A stretch of DNA of 64,000 nucleotides from Neovahlkampfia damariscottae (Eukaryota; Heterolobosea; Selenaionea; Neovahlkampfiida; Neovahlkampfiidae): positions 31,794 through 95,793 of the forward strand of contig JABLTG010000070.1 in the NCBI GenBank assembly GCA_016618085.1. Direction: 5' to 3'. Of this stretch, positions 23,364 through 33,964 are shown piece by piece (positions within the stretch are counted from its first letter, which is position 1; the number at the start of each line of letters is the position of its first letter). Both the position numbers and the translations under genes were made by a program. The notes under the pieces are model-generated. The model did no database searches. It had not been told where the DNA came from and worked only from the letters and a program-made list of their open reading frames with translations.

Positions 23364-24369
23364 ATGTTGAAACCTTTTTCTTCAATAAAACTCTTAAACA
23401 CTCAGCTCCGAAATTATTCATCAAAAACAGCAGGTGCAATAATAATAGCAGATGAAATCCTCACAGGAAAAACAAAAGATATCAATGCCAATTTCCTTTC
23501 AAAACGTAATTTTTTAAAAAAAGTTTAACGGAAAAATAGTTTTGTTTGAAAGAGGAATTAAATTAAAACAAATTAGAGTGATTGGAGATGATGTAGATAC
23601 TATAGTTAAAACAGCGTCAGAATTCTCAAAAGATTTTGATTACGTTTTTACCTCAGGTTCAAACTTTGAAAAATTAAAGTTAAAATAGGCGGTATTGGAC
23701 ATACTCATGATGACTTAACTTATTTCTCTTTGGCCAAAGCATTCAATAGAAAATTAGAATATCATGAAGAAACTATTAAAAAAATGAAAGAAATCATGTC
23801 AAAAAGAGGAACAAAGTTAAATGAAGAAAGAAAATTGATGGCTCTTTTGCCAGAAGTAAAGAAAAAATTTAACTTTAAACATTCAAGGACACAAAAAAAT
23901 ATTACACTCCAGTAACTTTATTTCTTTAATATTCAAATTTTAAAGGAACTTTGGGTAATTTACATTTATGAATTTTAATTTTCTTCTTTAAAAGGTTCCT
24001 TTAGTTCAATTGGAAAATATATTTATTTTACCAGGGATTCCACAACTATTTGAGAAAATGTTGGTGGCAAATATTGATAAATTTGTTGAAAGAACAGAGA
24101 TTGATAGGAAATTAGTTTATACAGATCAATATGAAGGAGAATTTTCATTAGTTTTGAAAGAAATTGTAAAAAAATATCAAAATGTATCAATTGGATCCTA
24201 TCCAACTATCGAAAAAGAAAGAGGGTAATTCATCCAAATTGTTCTTACTCTTTGAAGTTACGCTTGTTGCATATCTATTGAAGGAAAACCGAATGAAGTT
24301 GAAGAACCAGCTAAAGAAATTACAGAAAAAATAAATGGAAGATCAAAGCCTTTCAAATCAGTAGAATAA
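23364..24369 (+). CDS. MoCF/CinA-like domain protein, FLAD1 N-terminal type, probably mitochondrial
   Basis: Seven exons (23364-23505, ~23540-23656, 23689-23855, 23888-23911, 23946-23954, 23995-24224, 24258-24369) give about 266 residues. The molybdopterin-binding-like fold shows AIIIADEILTGKTKDIN, VIGDDVDTI, FTSGGIGHTHDD, ELWVPLVQLENIFILPGIPQ, and a C-terminal SIGSYPTIEKERG. This matches the N-terminal hydrolase-like half of FAD synthase FLAD1. The C-terminal PAPS-reductase-like FAD synthase half is absent. The N-terminus (MLKPFSSIKLLNTQLRNYSS) is a good mitochondrial presequence. Exon 5 is only 9 nt (Glu-Leu-Trp). The start follows CCAATCAC by about 10 bp; an in-frame upstream ATG at 23205 is less likely. 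Exon 2's left boundary is uncertain by one base. Confidence 0.8.
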
Positions 24370-24577
24370 ATTTTTTCAGAAATGGCATACAACTTTCCTA
24401 AATTAGCTATTATCTCAATGATTGGTGTATTCTGTTTCGTTGATATTATTGAGTTATTTGCATTTAAAAATATTTTTTTATTTAAACAGATGAATCTCCG
24501 AATCTTTTTTATTACTTTTACCAAACTCTTCATTCATTGGCTAACAATTTTTCTAACGACTCAACAGAACTAATACA

Positions 24578-26764
24578 ATGACGACAGTTCCAGGCACAGA
24601 TTGGATTGAATATTTTGACGAACAGCATCAAAGAAAATATTATTACCATCCAATAACGAAGGAAACTATTTGGAATTTACCAAAAGCTGCGAAAAAAGCG
24701 GCGAAAAAAGCAACAATAAAAATGGAAAACGGAGAAAAGATTGACTTATCACCAAAATATAAGGATAATGTTCGACCACCAAAAGATCCACTTGAACAGT
24801 TCAGTCCACAAAAATTGGGAAAATTAAAAGAAATACTAAGCCCAAGAGATAAACCAAAAGAGTTAGTCGAACAAAACCCAACTTTAGAAATTGAAGATGT
24901 AGATAAACCAAACGGAACATCAACAAAAGATGAAAACAAGAACAAAAAACTTGAAAACCGTAAATCAAGAAAAGAAAGATTATACGACGGAGAAGACATA
25001 AGTTTAGACACACCTGAGTCTGAAAAAGATGGTTGGATTGAATGTACACAAGAAGGAACTCAAAAAAAATATTACTATAACATAAAATCAAAAAGAACAA
25101 CTTGGATAAAACCACTTATTGCTTTAGAAAAAATGACCGACGAAGATAAATTAAAAGCAAAACCTGAATTATTATTAGGTTCATATGATTCTATGAGTGA
25201 TCCAAATCTCTCTCATTTAAAAAAAAAGAGGTCAAGAAGTGCTCTTGTTGGTGTACGTGATGGTGATTTGATAAGTCCAAGAGAAGGTATGCAATTAAAA
25301 CCAGATGAAAATGGTGATTTTGTTACACTTGAAGGAGAAACTCAACCAAGAAGAAATTCAGAATCTGTTTATACCCAAGCAAAAACAATCAAATTTTATA
25401 ATGAACAAGGAAACTCAATCTATTATGATTCTAGTTTATCTGAAATTTTAGATAAAGCTGATTTATCTTTTCTTGATGGTATTAATATTTCAGGTAATCA
25501 TTCACTTACTTCATACGCAAAAAATAATTTTCAAAAACAAAAAACAAAAGTTTTCATTTTTAAACGTGAATTATCACCTGAAGCTGTTGTTACATGGCAA
25601 AAGAATATTCTTAAATCAACATTACATTCATTTAATGTTGAAAAAGATGAAAAAGCTGCTTTGAAACTTTATCAATGTTTTTTTTTTTTTTTTTTAACAA
25701 ATTTACAAAGATGTTATTCAATTTACAGGAAGAAAACCAACAACTCAAAAAGATGATGAATTATTCAGAACTATTTTAGAGTTATGTGTTTTGAATGTTC
25801 AAATTAGAAATGAAGGTATTTTATATGCAGTAAAAGAATGTAACGGAAATCCAAATGAGTAAAACAACAACATGTTTTTATTAACTTCTTCTTTTCAGAG
25901 ATAATCAACTTAAAGCTCTTCAATTATTATCAGCAATGGTATATCTTTGTCCACCAACAAAACCTGGTTTACAAGAGGCAGTGGCTTCATTTTTACTTGA
26001 GCTTGAAAAAAAGTAGCTATTTTATTTTTTTTAACTTTTAATGTAGATCAAAAGATAAAAAAATTTATCCTTACATTTTACCTGCACAAAAAAGACTTCA
26101 AAGAGGAATAATTATTGGACCCAGAAAAACAACACCAAGATTAAAACATTGTTCACCTTATATGACTTCAAATATACCTTTACCAATTTTCGGAGTTCCA
26201 ATTGAAGAATATTTTGCATGGCAATACAAAACATTTCCAGGAGAAGAAGCACCATTTATTTTAAGATTAATCTCTAAAAGACTTTTTGAAGTTGATGCAT
26301 TTGAAGAAACAGGTATATTTCGTTTACCAGGTGATTTTGAACAAATTGAAACTATTAAAGATAGATTCTCAGAAGGTGATTTTGATCTTGACGCTAAAGA
26401 TCCACATGTTTTAGCTTCTTTATTTAAGTTATGGTTACGTGAACTTGCTGCTCCTTTAGTTCCAAAATCAATGTATTTTGAATGTATTAAAATTGCAGAT
26501 GATAGAGATAAATGTATTGAAATGATGATGAAATTACCACAATTGAATTTATGTGTTGTTATTTTTGTTATTCAATTTTTATCTTCAATTTTAACAGATG
26601 AGTTTTATCAAAAGACTAAAATGGATACTGAAAATATTAGTGTTGTGTTCACTCCAAATTTTATTAGAAATGATGAAATTACTAATCCAAAAGATATTAT
26701 GCAAAATGCTCCAAGAGAAAAATTGTTTGTAAAAAATTTAATTCTTTCTGCAAAACCTCAATAA
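24578..26764 (+). CDS. WW-WW-MyTH4-RhoGAP protein (ARHGAP39/Vilse-like)
   Basis: Four exons (24578-25676, 25711-25858, 25899-26012, 26047-26764; introns 34-40 nt) give 692 residues. Two WW domains: DWIEYFDEQHQRKYYYHPIT near residue 8 and DGWIECTQEGTQKKYYYNIK near 150. A MyTH4 domain is assembled across three exons (ALKLYQYVIQFTG, then ELFRTILELCVLN and LLSAMVYLCPPTK). The C-terminal RhoGAP domain (about residues 505-690) has the catalytic arginine in EETGIFRLPGDFEQI and the helix HVLASLFKLWLRELAAPLVP. This exact domain order is that of ARHGAP39/Vilse, which links microtubules or receptors to Rac/Cdc42 inactivation. Note that the first intron starts with GT followed by a run of T. Confidence 0.92.
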
Positions 26765-27018
26765 AATATTTCTATTCAAAAAAGTTTTTGTTAGAGTGAT
26801 ATTATTTAATGGTTCGTTCAGGAAAACGAACGGGATCTGCTGAGAAAAAATGGAAAAAAATAAAGAAACTGGGGATCGAAACCCAAAAATTAGTTTCGAA
26901 CTGAAAATGATGAGTACCAAACTGAAATCACCTATCAGATTATGAAATATATTCAATGGTGGAATGTTGTTTCTGCTTTATCTTTGCATGGATAATTCAA
27001 AGAAATCTAAGCTAATAT
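26765..27018. other. Intergenic spacer with two small hairpins
   Basis: About 250 bp between convergent genes. A hairpin at 26815-26832 (CGTTC / GAACG) and a perfect 7-bp stem at 26876-26899 (TCGAAAC, 10-nt loop, GTTTCGA) stand out from the AT-rich background. The second contains a T-loop-like GGATCGAAACC string, but no acceptor stem or anticodon arm could be built, so I do not call a tRNA. A short inverted copy of the neighbouring channel gene follows (separate entry). Confidence 0.4.
26944..26979 (+). repeat. 36-bp inverted copy of part of the mucolipin-like gene
   Basis: Bases 26944-26979 are identical, on the opposite strand, to 27809-27844 inside exon 3 of the adjacent channel gene; the shared stretch includes CAATGGTGGAATGTTG. 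On the + strand the copy still encodes the local peptide YIQWWNVVSA. The surrounding ~10 bp on the left is also partly similar; the right side diverges at once. It is best explained as the remnant of an inverted duplication or a filler insertion at a repaired break. Confidence 0.8.
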
Positions 27019-28944
27019 TTATTTTCTCAAAAATTGTGAAGCATAGAATCCAATTAAAGAAATTGATTTTTCTTGATCTCTTGTCAATTCATCATTTTGA
27101 ACATTTTTAATTTTATCAATCATCTCCTGTAAAATTGTATTCACTTCTTGAATATTTTTATCATTTGAACCATCCAATGTAATTTCTTCATTCCCAGCAC
27201 TATTTTCTGATGAATCTTCACCTTCTTCATCCTCATTTAAATTAGAACGAAAAGCAGCGAATGCATTTTGAGTTTCAGAAATATTAAATCCTAAACCAAG
27301 ATAACTTTCTTCTAGAGTGACTAAAAATTGATTCAAAATGACACAAATAATCATAACAACGAATGAAAACATGTAAACTCTACTCAACAATCTGATAAAA
27401 AAATTGAGTCCAAATGCTTCATTAAAAACATCTCTGATAACATCACCGTGCATAATACAAAACAATGTTACACAAGAGGTTAAAACTGTTTCAAAAACTC
27501 TTGAAAAATGACCGAACCAAATAGTACCACCAAGAGCATATGCAAAGAAAAATGGAAATGTACCGATTCCAATTCTCATAATTCCTGGAAGACCTGTTTG
27601 AAGTGCTTGAACAAGGAACTAAAAATAGATTTTGTCAAAAATATTAATTGTTACATATAATCTTGGAAAATGGAAATAATTTCTTAAAGATGATACCATT
27701 GTAAAATAAGCACCTGAACCAGCGAAAAATAAACCAGCCAAAACAATAGTTTCTGTTTCAATGTTCACTATTAAAATTGAACTACCCAAAATATTCAAGA
27801 TATTTGCAAAAGCAGAAACAACATTCCACCATTGAATATATTTCCAAATACGTTTTAATTTTTCAGTTCCATTTTTAAATTTCTTTGAAAAAATGAAAAT
27901 ATAATAACCAAATTGAGTAAAATTAAAAAATAACGAAAGGACAGAAATTATAATAACAAAAGCTTGAAGGTATGTCGTAATTTTTTTGAAAGCACTATCA
28001 ACCATATGATTACAATATGAATAGGTATATGTAAATTTTAAAGGAATACTTCCATGTCTAATTGAAAAATCATAATCCTTTTTTACATGCCACCGAACAC
28101 AACCAAGTTCATATGTAATAGCATGAATATATATACTTTCAAATGAAAACTCTTGAGTTACACTTTTAATCCTATCTGATAAAACTCTTTGTTCTTCTTC
28201 TGTAACATTCAAAATACTTCCAAATGGATTTTCAGTGGTAACAAATTCAACTGTTGGTTTTTCAGGATTATAAAAGAAAAATGGTTCAACTGAATCTTTT
28301 GAATGATGTGGATTTGTTTTATTGCTTATAAAATCACGAATACTATTACTATAAAGTTGAACTGTTAATTTAACTGGTCTGATATCTCCATTTTTTTTTT
28401 TGATATATCTGAAACCACCTGTGGAAGCATCAACAAAATCATAATACTATAAGAAATTTCTTGTGTTAAAATTTTTTTTTTTTACATGATCAACTGTATG
28501 TTTAATGTCTTCAAAAATTTCATGAGTTTCAAAAAAATTGACATGCATATGTTGTTTAAAACTATCTTCTGAATGTTGAAAATCTTCAGGTAAAAAATTT
28601 TCACTGATAGCTGTGCCTACATGACGATAATAAGAATTTCTTGGAACTGTGTAAAAAATGACCTGAAATGGATAAATTTTTAACAATTATTTTTTTACCA
28701 GAACAATGACACTAAGTATCAATAAAATATCCAATATTTGAAGACATGGAAGTGTTTTATATTTTGTGAATTTTTCAAATGGATTCAGTTTTAACACTTC
28801 ATCGTCAGGAATTGAAGTTCCAAAAATACCACTAACAGTGCCTTTGGCTTTTTTTAGCAGTGTACTTGTTTCTGAAGGTGTTTCTTGGAGTGATGAATTC
28901 ATGGTCAGCAGTTCATCCTCTGTTTCATGTTCTGGTTCATTCAT
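27019..28944 (-). CDS. Mucolipin/TRPML-like cation channel
   Basis: Four exons (28944-28699, 28662-28486, 28446-27655, 27618-27019; introns 36-39 nt) give 604 residues, close to the ~580 of TRPMLs. A cytosolic N-terminus with acidic and dileucine-like residues (ETSTLLKK) precedes TM1 (LQILDILLILSVIVLVIFYT). A luminal loop of ~250 residues follows, then TM2-TM6: LQAFVIIISVLSLFFNF, WWNVVSAFANILNILGSSIL, TIVLAGLFFAGSGAYFTMVS, FPFFFAYALGGTIWFG and YMFSFVVMIICVILNQFL. The pore loop reads TLFCIMHGDVIRDVF, corresponding to the NGDD filter of TRPML1 with one acid kept. TRPMLs release Ca2+ from lysosomes. The acidic C-terminus is disordered. ATTGG is about 20 bp upstream. Confidence 0.85.
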
Positions 28945-29069
28945 TTGTTGAAGATACTGTTGACCAATTAGAAAGGAGTGTGAACAAATATAATTTTTCG
29001 TTTTAAAATAATTGTTGAAATATCAAATATTGTATTTCTATCGTTTTGACCTTTGAATTTTTGATTTCT

Positions 29070-29777
29070 TTATCTAGATGGAATCAAATGTTGATTTTCT
29101 GGATACAAGGTTTTGTTGTCAAATACTGTCATATTTCGAAAGAATGTTAATTTTGGCAGTTGAATTTTCATTAAACCAAACTCTCTAATGAATCTCTGGT
29201 TCAATATTTTTTCAAATCTTTCTGCTTTTAATTTGGTTGCATGATCAAATTCCAAATATTGGTATGCCAAAGTAATATGCCATTTATATCCAGGATTATC
29301 AACAATATTAGTGTATTGAGAAATAAGACTCCTAATATTTCTTAATTTAATTTCCATTTCTCTACTCTTTGGTTGAACATACATTGTAATGTATGAGTGA
29401 GTGCATCTGAAAGAATTTGGAACAATTTCAAATGTTAGTGGTTCTTTGAAATCTTTAAAAAATTTTTGGACTTGTAAAATAACTTCTCTTTCTTGTTTTA
29501 AAGTTGGAAAAGTTGTTAAATCAAATAATGTCATGTGAAAAGATGACTTAGGAAGCATTGAAAAATATTCAAATTTTCCGTGAAGTTCTTTTTGAATAAT
29601 TTCTTGAAATTCAGTCATCATAGGTAATTTAGGAGTAAAATATATTATAGTATTACCAGGAAAATATTTGAAAGTTCCATCTTGGTGTTAATTTGTAATT
29701 TGATTTTTACCTGTATTTAGTTTGGACCCTACATGTCTTGTAAAATTATATCTTTGAGAAGTCGCAAAACAAAACAT
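29070..29777 (-). CDS. 2H phosphoesterase superfamily protein (DUF1868 type)
   Basis: Two exons (29777-29711 and 29680-29070; intron 30 nt) give 225 residues. After splicing the N-terminus reads HVGSKLNTDGTFKYFPGNTI, the characteristic opening of the DUF1868 family. The two catalytic HxT motifs of 2H phosphoesterases are present: SFHMTLFDLTT and YKWHITLAYQY. Members of the superfamily hydrolyse or ligate 2',3'-cyclic phosphate ends of RNA; the substrate here is unknown. It is divergent from the acyltransferase gene; the palindromic CCAAT element at 29852 lies about 75 bp upstream. Confidence 0.85.
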
Positions 29778-29851
29778 TAAAATTACGATGATCAAACAAT
29801 ATTTCATTGATAACCAAACAGTTCGGAGTTTTATTGAACAATCAAATTACT

Positions 29852-29861
29852 ATTGGCCAAT
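29852..29861. promoter_or_regulatory. Palindromic ATTGGCCAAT element between divergent genes
   Basis: A perfect 10-bp palindrome that contains the CCAAT box in both orientations. It lies 5 bp before the ATG at 29866 of the acyltransferase and about 75 bp before the ATG of the 2H phosphoesterase. It is why I prefer 29866 to the further upstream in-frame ATG at 29788, which would leave only 10 bp between divergent start codons. Confidence 0.5.
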
Positions 29862-29865
29862 TTAC

Positions 29866-31073
29866 ATGTTTGTTGATGAAGAGGAAAAACTGAAGTCTGA
29901 GTTACTTCGATATGAACCATTCATGAGGTTTGATTATCCACCATCAACATGTGAATACTTCAAAGTTCCAAAAAAAAATTTTTTAACATTTGATTTTAGA
30001 CCATTTTAGTTGCTCTTGTGATATTGCCCTGTCGTTTGATATCCATGTTATTTTTCATGTTTTTATCAACTATAGTATTATGTTGTATAAAATGTACACA
30101 AAAAGATTTAAGTAAGACAACACATGTAAATAAACAAAAAAAAATAGTTTATTCTGAACTCCGAGGATGTTCCAAACAATTTTATGATTTAATTATTTTA
30201 TTTTCAAGATGTGGGTTATTTTGCGGAGGTTATTTATGCATTCAAAGAAAAACCATTGAAAAATTTGAACAAGAAAAAGAGGCTAAACCATTATTGGAAG
30301 ACAGAAATAATGAAGAAATTATCATAAATATAGAGAGTTCAGAAAGTGAAATAGACATCAAAGAAGATGAAAAAACAGAGGAAAATGAAGAAATCTTTCA
30401 ATTAATGGAGGAAATTAAACAAATTCGTGATGACAAAAATATTCAACAGAAACAGCCTTGCATAATTGTTTCAAATCATTTGTCCATGGCAGATATTTTA
30501 TTTTCAATTGAAGAATTTGGAATGACCAGTTTTGTTGCCAGAGGTAATTTAGTGAACTTTCCATTTTTTGGGTCATTTTTACAACAAATTGAATGTATTT
30601 TAGTTGAAAACGGATCTCAAGTTCAAAAAGAAATTTTGAAAAGACAAATTGAATACTACAAAAATGACTCTTCTCAGAGGTTGGTCATTTATCCTGAAGG
30701 CACAACAACCAATGGAAATTTTATTCTTCCATTCAAAAAAGGAGCATTCTTTGCCGGACTTCCAGTTCAAATAATGATTATAAAACAGCATTGGAATCAT
30801 TTTCAACCTACCTGGGAAACTATTCCCGAGTTCAATTTTTACTTTAGATTGTTCACTCAATTCCAAAATTATGTTGAAATCATTCACTTGCCAGTGTATT
30901 ATCCAAATGAAAATGAAATCAAAGACCCTGAGTTATATGCGGAAAATGTTCGTAAATTAATGGCAAAGATGTCAAATTTGAAGTTATCTTCAAGTACAAG
31001 AGAGGATAAGTTTGAATTTCATAAACGAATCATTTCAGGTGAATTAAAATGGGATAAAAATTATTTTAATTAA
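29866..31073 (+). CDS. Lysophospholipid acyltransferase (LPCAT/PlsC family)
   Basis: Two exons (from 29866 or 29788 to 29964, then 30000-31073; intron 35 nt) give 390 residues from the preferred start. Two or more hydrophobic segments near the N-terminus (TILVALVILPCRLISMLFFM, then FMFLSTIVLCCI) anchor it in the ER membrane. The acyltransferase motifs are IVSNHLSMADILF (NHx4D, catalytic His/Asp) and VIYPEGTTTNGNFILPFKKG (EGTTTNG, acceptor binding). An acidic Glu-rich insert of about 70 residues precedes motif I. It most resembles LPCAT/AGPAT enzymes that reacylate lysophospholipids. Its stop overlaps the convergent dienelactone hydrolase gene by 8 bp. Confidence 0.88.
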
Positions 31074-31900
31074 AATGCGTTTCAAACCATTCAATAATAT
31101 CTTGGAATCCTTTTTTAACTGTTTCAATTTGTTCTTTTGTTGCATTTTGATCATGTGAATTATGAATGAATGCGTGACCACATTTAGAATAAATTTCAAT
31201 TTTTGTTTCAATTTTTGACTCTTTCAAATTGTCTTGTAGTTTCTTTTGAGACAAAGATAATAGTTAAAATTAAAAAAAATAGTTACTTTGACATTTTCAA
31301 GAGGAATCATGTTATCAGTTTCTCCAAATAATGCAAACATTGGAAATGATAGTTTCTTAGAAATTTCAGGATCAAATCTGGATGGATAACATGCAACACC
31401 AAAATTTATAGGTGTAGATGAATCACATAAACATAAATATGAGTAATTGCCTCCCATGCAGACTGTAGAAAGATTGTAAATTTTTGAAAATTAAATTACA
31501 TCCAATGGTAGCCATTTGTTTGTATTTTTGTTTGAAATGATTACAAACAGATACAATATCTACATAAGCTTCTGTTTCAAAAGGATGTTTTTGAAGCCAT
31601 GCTTTGAAACATTGTTATTTGTTAAATTGAGAATTTACCTGGAAATTTAGAGAAATCCATATTGACTGGAGTACCATTATTCCATGGATCACTTCTAAAA
31701 GTATCCATCAATGCGACAGGTACTCCAAGTGATACTGATAATTTTTGTAAAAATACATTTGTTTTTTCAAAATCAACTCCAAATACATCTGGAAAAGCTA
31801 TAATAATAGACGATTCTATTTTGACTTCTGTTGGGACATAGAGATTTACTTTTATTTTTAAACCTTTGTTTTCAATGAACAAAACGGTTTTTTCACTCAT
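31066..31900 (-). CDS. Dienelactone hydrolase family protein
   Basis: Four exons (31900-31639, 31601-31500, 31462-31287, 31242-31066; introns 37, 37, 44 nt) give 238 residues, the normal family length. The alpha/beta-hydrolase catalytic triad is complete only after splicing: nucleophile Cys in the junction motif IGFCMGGNYSY, Asp in FGETDNMIP and His in KCGHAFIHNS. Dienelactone hydrolases open lactone rings in aromatic degradation; the eukaryotic members (CMBL-like) hydrolyse assorted esters. ATTGG is about 15 bp upstream of the ATG. Confidence 0.9.
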
Positions 31901-32154
31901 TTAAAAAGAAAATGATTGGATAAGAAAAAGAACCACATTTTTCTTGTTTACAAAAAAGTTTGCAATAAATTCTTTTCTATTTTGAAAAACTGAAATATGA
32001 TGAACGCACTTATATATGGAATTACCGTCTGATTCAAATGAACGACGAAAATGGGTTTGACTGATCAATATTTTTTTGACAACAACAATAAAAAGAGAAA
32101 ATTTCTAAACCAAATTCATTCTTTTATTTAAATGGTACATTTCTTTTTACAATT

Positions 32155-33858
32155 TTAATCATTAAAATAACTCTCCAAACTGACTTTTTTTGCGTTTTGT
32201 TTTGCTGTTTCTCCATTTTTATTTTTAATATCAAATTTACAACCACTTTGAACCAAAAATTTAACAATTTTTGAATCTTGAACTTTAACGGCATCATGAA
32301 TTGGAGTATTTCCAGAGTTATCTTGTGTATCCATATCAGCACCCATTGTCAATAAAGTTTTAACAATTTGAAACTGTTTATCTCTTACAGCTTGATGTAA
32401 AGGTGTTCTACCCCATAAATCTGTTTCATTCATCATTGCACTACAAGTGACAGGTGACAAACTTGCTATTAAAAAAATAACTTGTTTATGACCTCCTGAA
32501 GCAGCTTTGTGTAATAAATTTTCATTTTGTTCATTTCTAATCCTACAACTTTGTAAATCTTTTTTCATTAAAAATTCAACTAATTTCACATGTCCTTTAT
32601 AACCTGCAAGCATAACAGGCGTGTCACCAGCTTTATCTCTTCTATTTGCAATAATCTTTGGTTTTGACATTAACCATTGTAACGTAGATAAATCACCTTT
32701 ATCACAAGCAACATGTAAAACAGTTGAACCATCTCCTCTTTTGAAATTTATATCAGCACCCATTAAAAGTAAAAAATCAGCACATCTATATGCTTTTTTT
32801 CTTAAACATAAATGAAGAGGTGCATATCCATATTTATCACGAATATTTACTTGTGCATTATATTTACATAACATTTGAGTTGATTCTAAATTACCACCTG
32901 CACATGCCCAATGAAGTGGTGTTGAAGAAACTTTATCAAGAGCATCAACTTGTGCTCCATTATCTAAAAGTAATTTTACAGCTTGAAATTTATTTTTAGA
33001 AGCTGCTTTATGTAAAGCAGTACTTGAGTCTTTATCTGTACTTGAAAGTAATTCAAAAGCATCTCTTCCTTTTAAGAACTTTTTTAATTTTTGTAAATCA
33101 CCAAGTGCAGCTGCTTTATGAAATAACTGTATATGATCATCTCCTTCAGTTTTATATAAATTTCCACTTCCTGTTATAGAGTTTTTTTTTTCTTCCGGTG
33201 TTATATTATTTGTATCTTCTTCTGAGAGTTTATCAAGTTTTTCAGCTGATGATTCTCTTGTTAATGTTATTCTCTTTGAAAGATCCTTTTTTGAAATTGA
33301 TTCTTTTTTTGGTTTTTTAGTGACAATAGTTTCTTGTTTTTCTTCGACACTTGTTGACATTTTTTCATCAATAGGTTTGGTTGTTGTTATTTTTGGTGTT
33401 TTATTTTCTGTATTTTCAGGTTTTACTTCTAAAAATGATTCTTCTTCAATAGTTGGTATTTTGTCAACAGTTGAATTTTTTTTTTCGATTTTATCTTCTT
33501 TTTTAGTACTTCCACGTGGTGTTATAGCACTTAAAACTTTTGAAACTAAACCTTCTGTTTTTTTTTCGCTTTCATCTTTAACTCCAAGTTTTTCACTTTT
33601 TGCATTTCTGACAGTGGCAAGTCCACTTGTACTTGGTTTTCTCGGTGTTTTACGACCAGTTAAGAAACCAGTCAACAGATTATTATTACTTTTTTTTTCA
33701 ACTTTGTCAATTTTGACAACATCATTTTTTGTAGTTTTTTCCATAGTAGTTTGTCTTCTTGAAGTTCTAGCTGTAAATAGATTTCCTAATACAGTTCCAT
33801 TTCTTTTTGGTGTATCTTTATTCTCCTTCGAATTTCGAGGAAATAGTTTTGAAAACAT
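32155..33858 (-). CDS. Ankyrin-repeat protein with long disordered N-terminus
   Basis: Single exon, 567 residues. Residues 1-245 are Lys/Ser/Thr/Glu-rich with recurrent TPR and SP-like sites (for example SAITPRGSTKK), likely phosphorylated and disordered. Residues ~250-560 hold nine to ten ankyrin repeats, such as GSTVLHVACDKGDLSTLQWL and GRTPLHQAVRDKQFQIVKTL; the fifth to seventh are less regular. The end of the array resembles the 26S assembly chaperone gankyrin in style but not specifically. The role is probably a protein-interaction scaffold. The ATG at 33858 is chosen because ATTGG lies about 45 bp upstream; the frame continues 28 codons further without an ATG-box arrangement. Confidence 0.85.
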   Translation of the reverse strand: MFSKLFPRNSKENKDTPKRNGTVLGNLFTARTSRRQTTMEKTTKNDVVKIDKVEKKSNNNLLTGFLTGRKTPRKPSTSGLATVRNAKSEKLGVKDESEKKTEGLVSKVLSAITPRGSTKKEDKIEKKNSTVDKIPTIEEESFLEVKPENTENKTPKITTTKPIDEKMSTSVEEKQETIVTKKPKKESISKKDLSKRITLTRESSAEKLDKLSEEDTNNITPEEKKNSITGSGNLYKTEGDDHIQLFHKAAALGDLQKLKKFLKGRDAFELLSSTDKDSSTALHKAASKNKFQAVKLLLDNGAQVDALDKVSSTPLHWACAGGNLESTQMLCKYNAQVNIRDKYGYAPLHLCLRKKAYRCADFLLLMGADINFKRGDGSTVLHVACDKGDLSTLQWLMSKPKIIANRRDKAGDTPVMLAGYKGHVKLVEFLMKKDLQSCRIRNEQNENLLHKAASGGHKQVIFLIASLSPVTCSAMMNETDLWGRTPLHQAVRDKQFQIVKTLLTMGADMDTQDNSGNTPIHDAVKVQDSKIVKFLVQSGCKFDIKNKNGETAKQNAKKVSLESYFND

Positions 33859-33964
33859 GTTGTTTGACCTTTCTTTGGTAACAGAAACAACAATGGTTTT
33901 GATTGGACAACGGAAAAAAAAAATAACCGTTGAGCGTGTCAATCAAAATGAACATTTGTTTTAT

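Noticed and set aside
26865-26905. tRNA T-loop-like string GGATCGAAACC
   Set aside because: No acceptor stem, D-arm or anticodon arm of correct size can be built on either strand; the string is part of a simple 7-bp hairpin.
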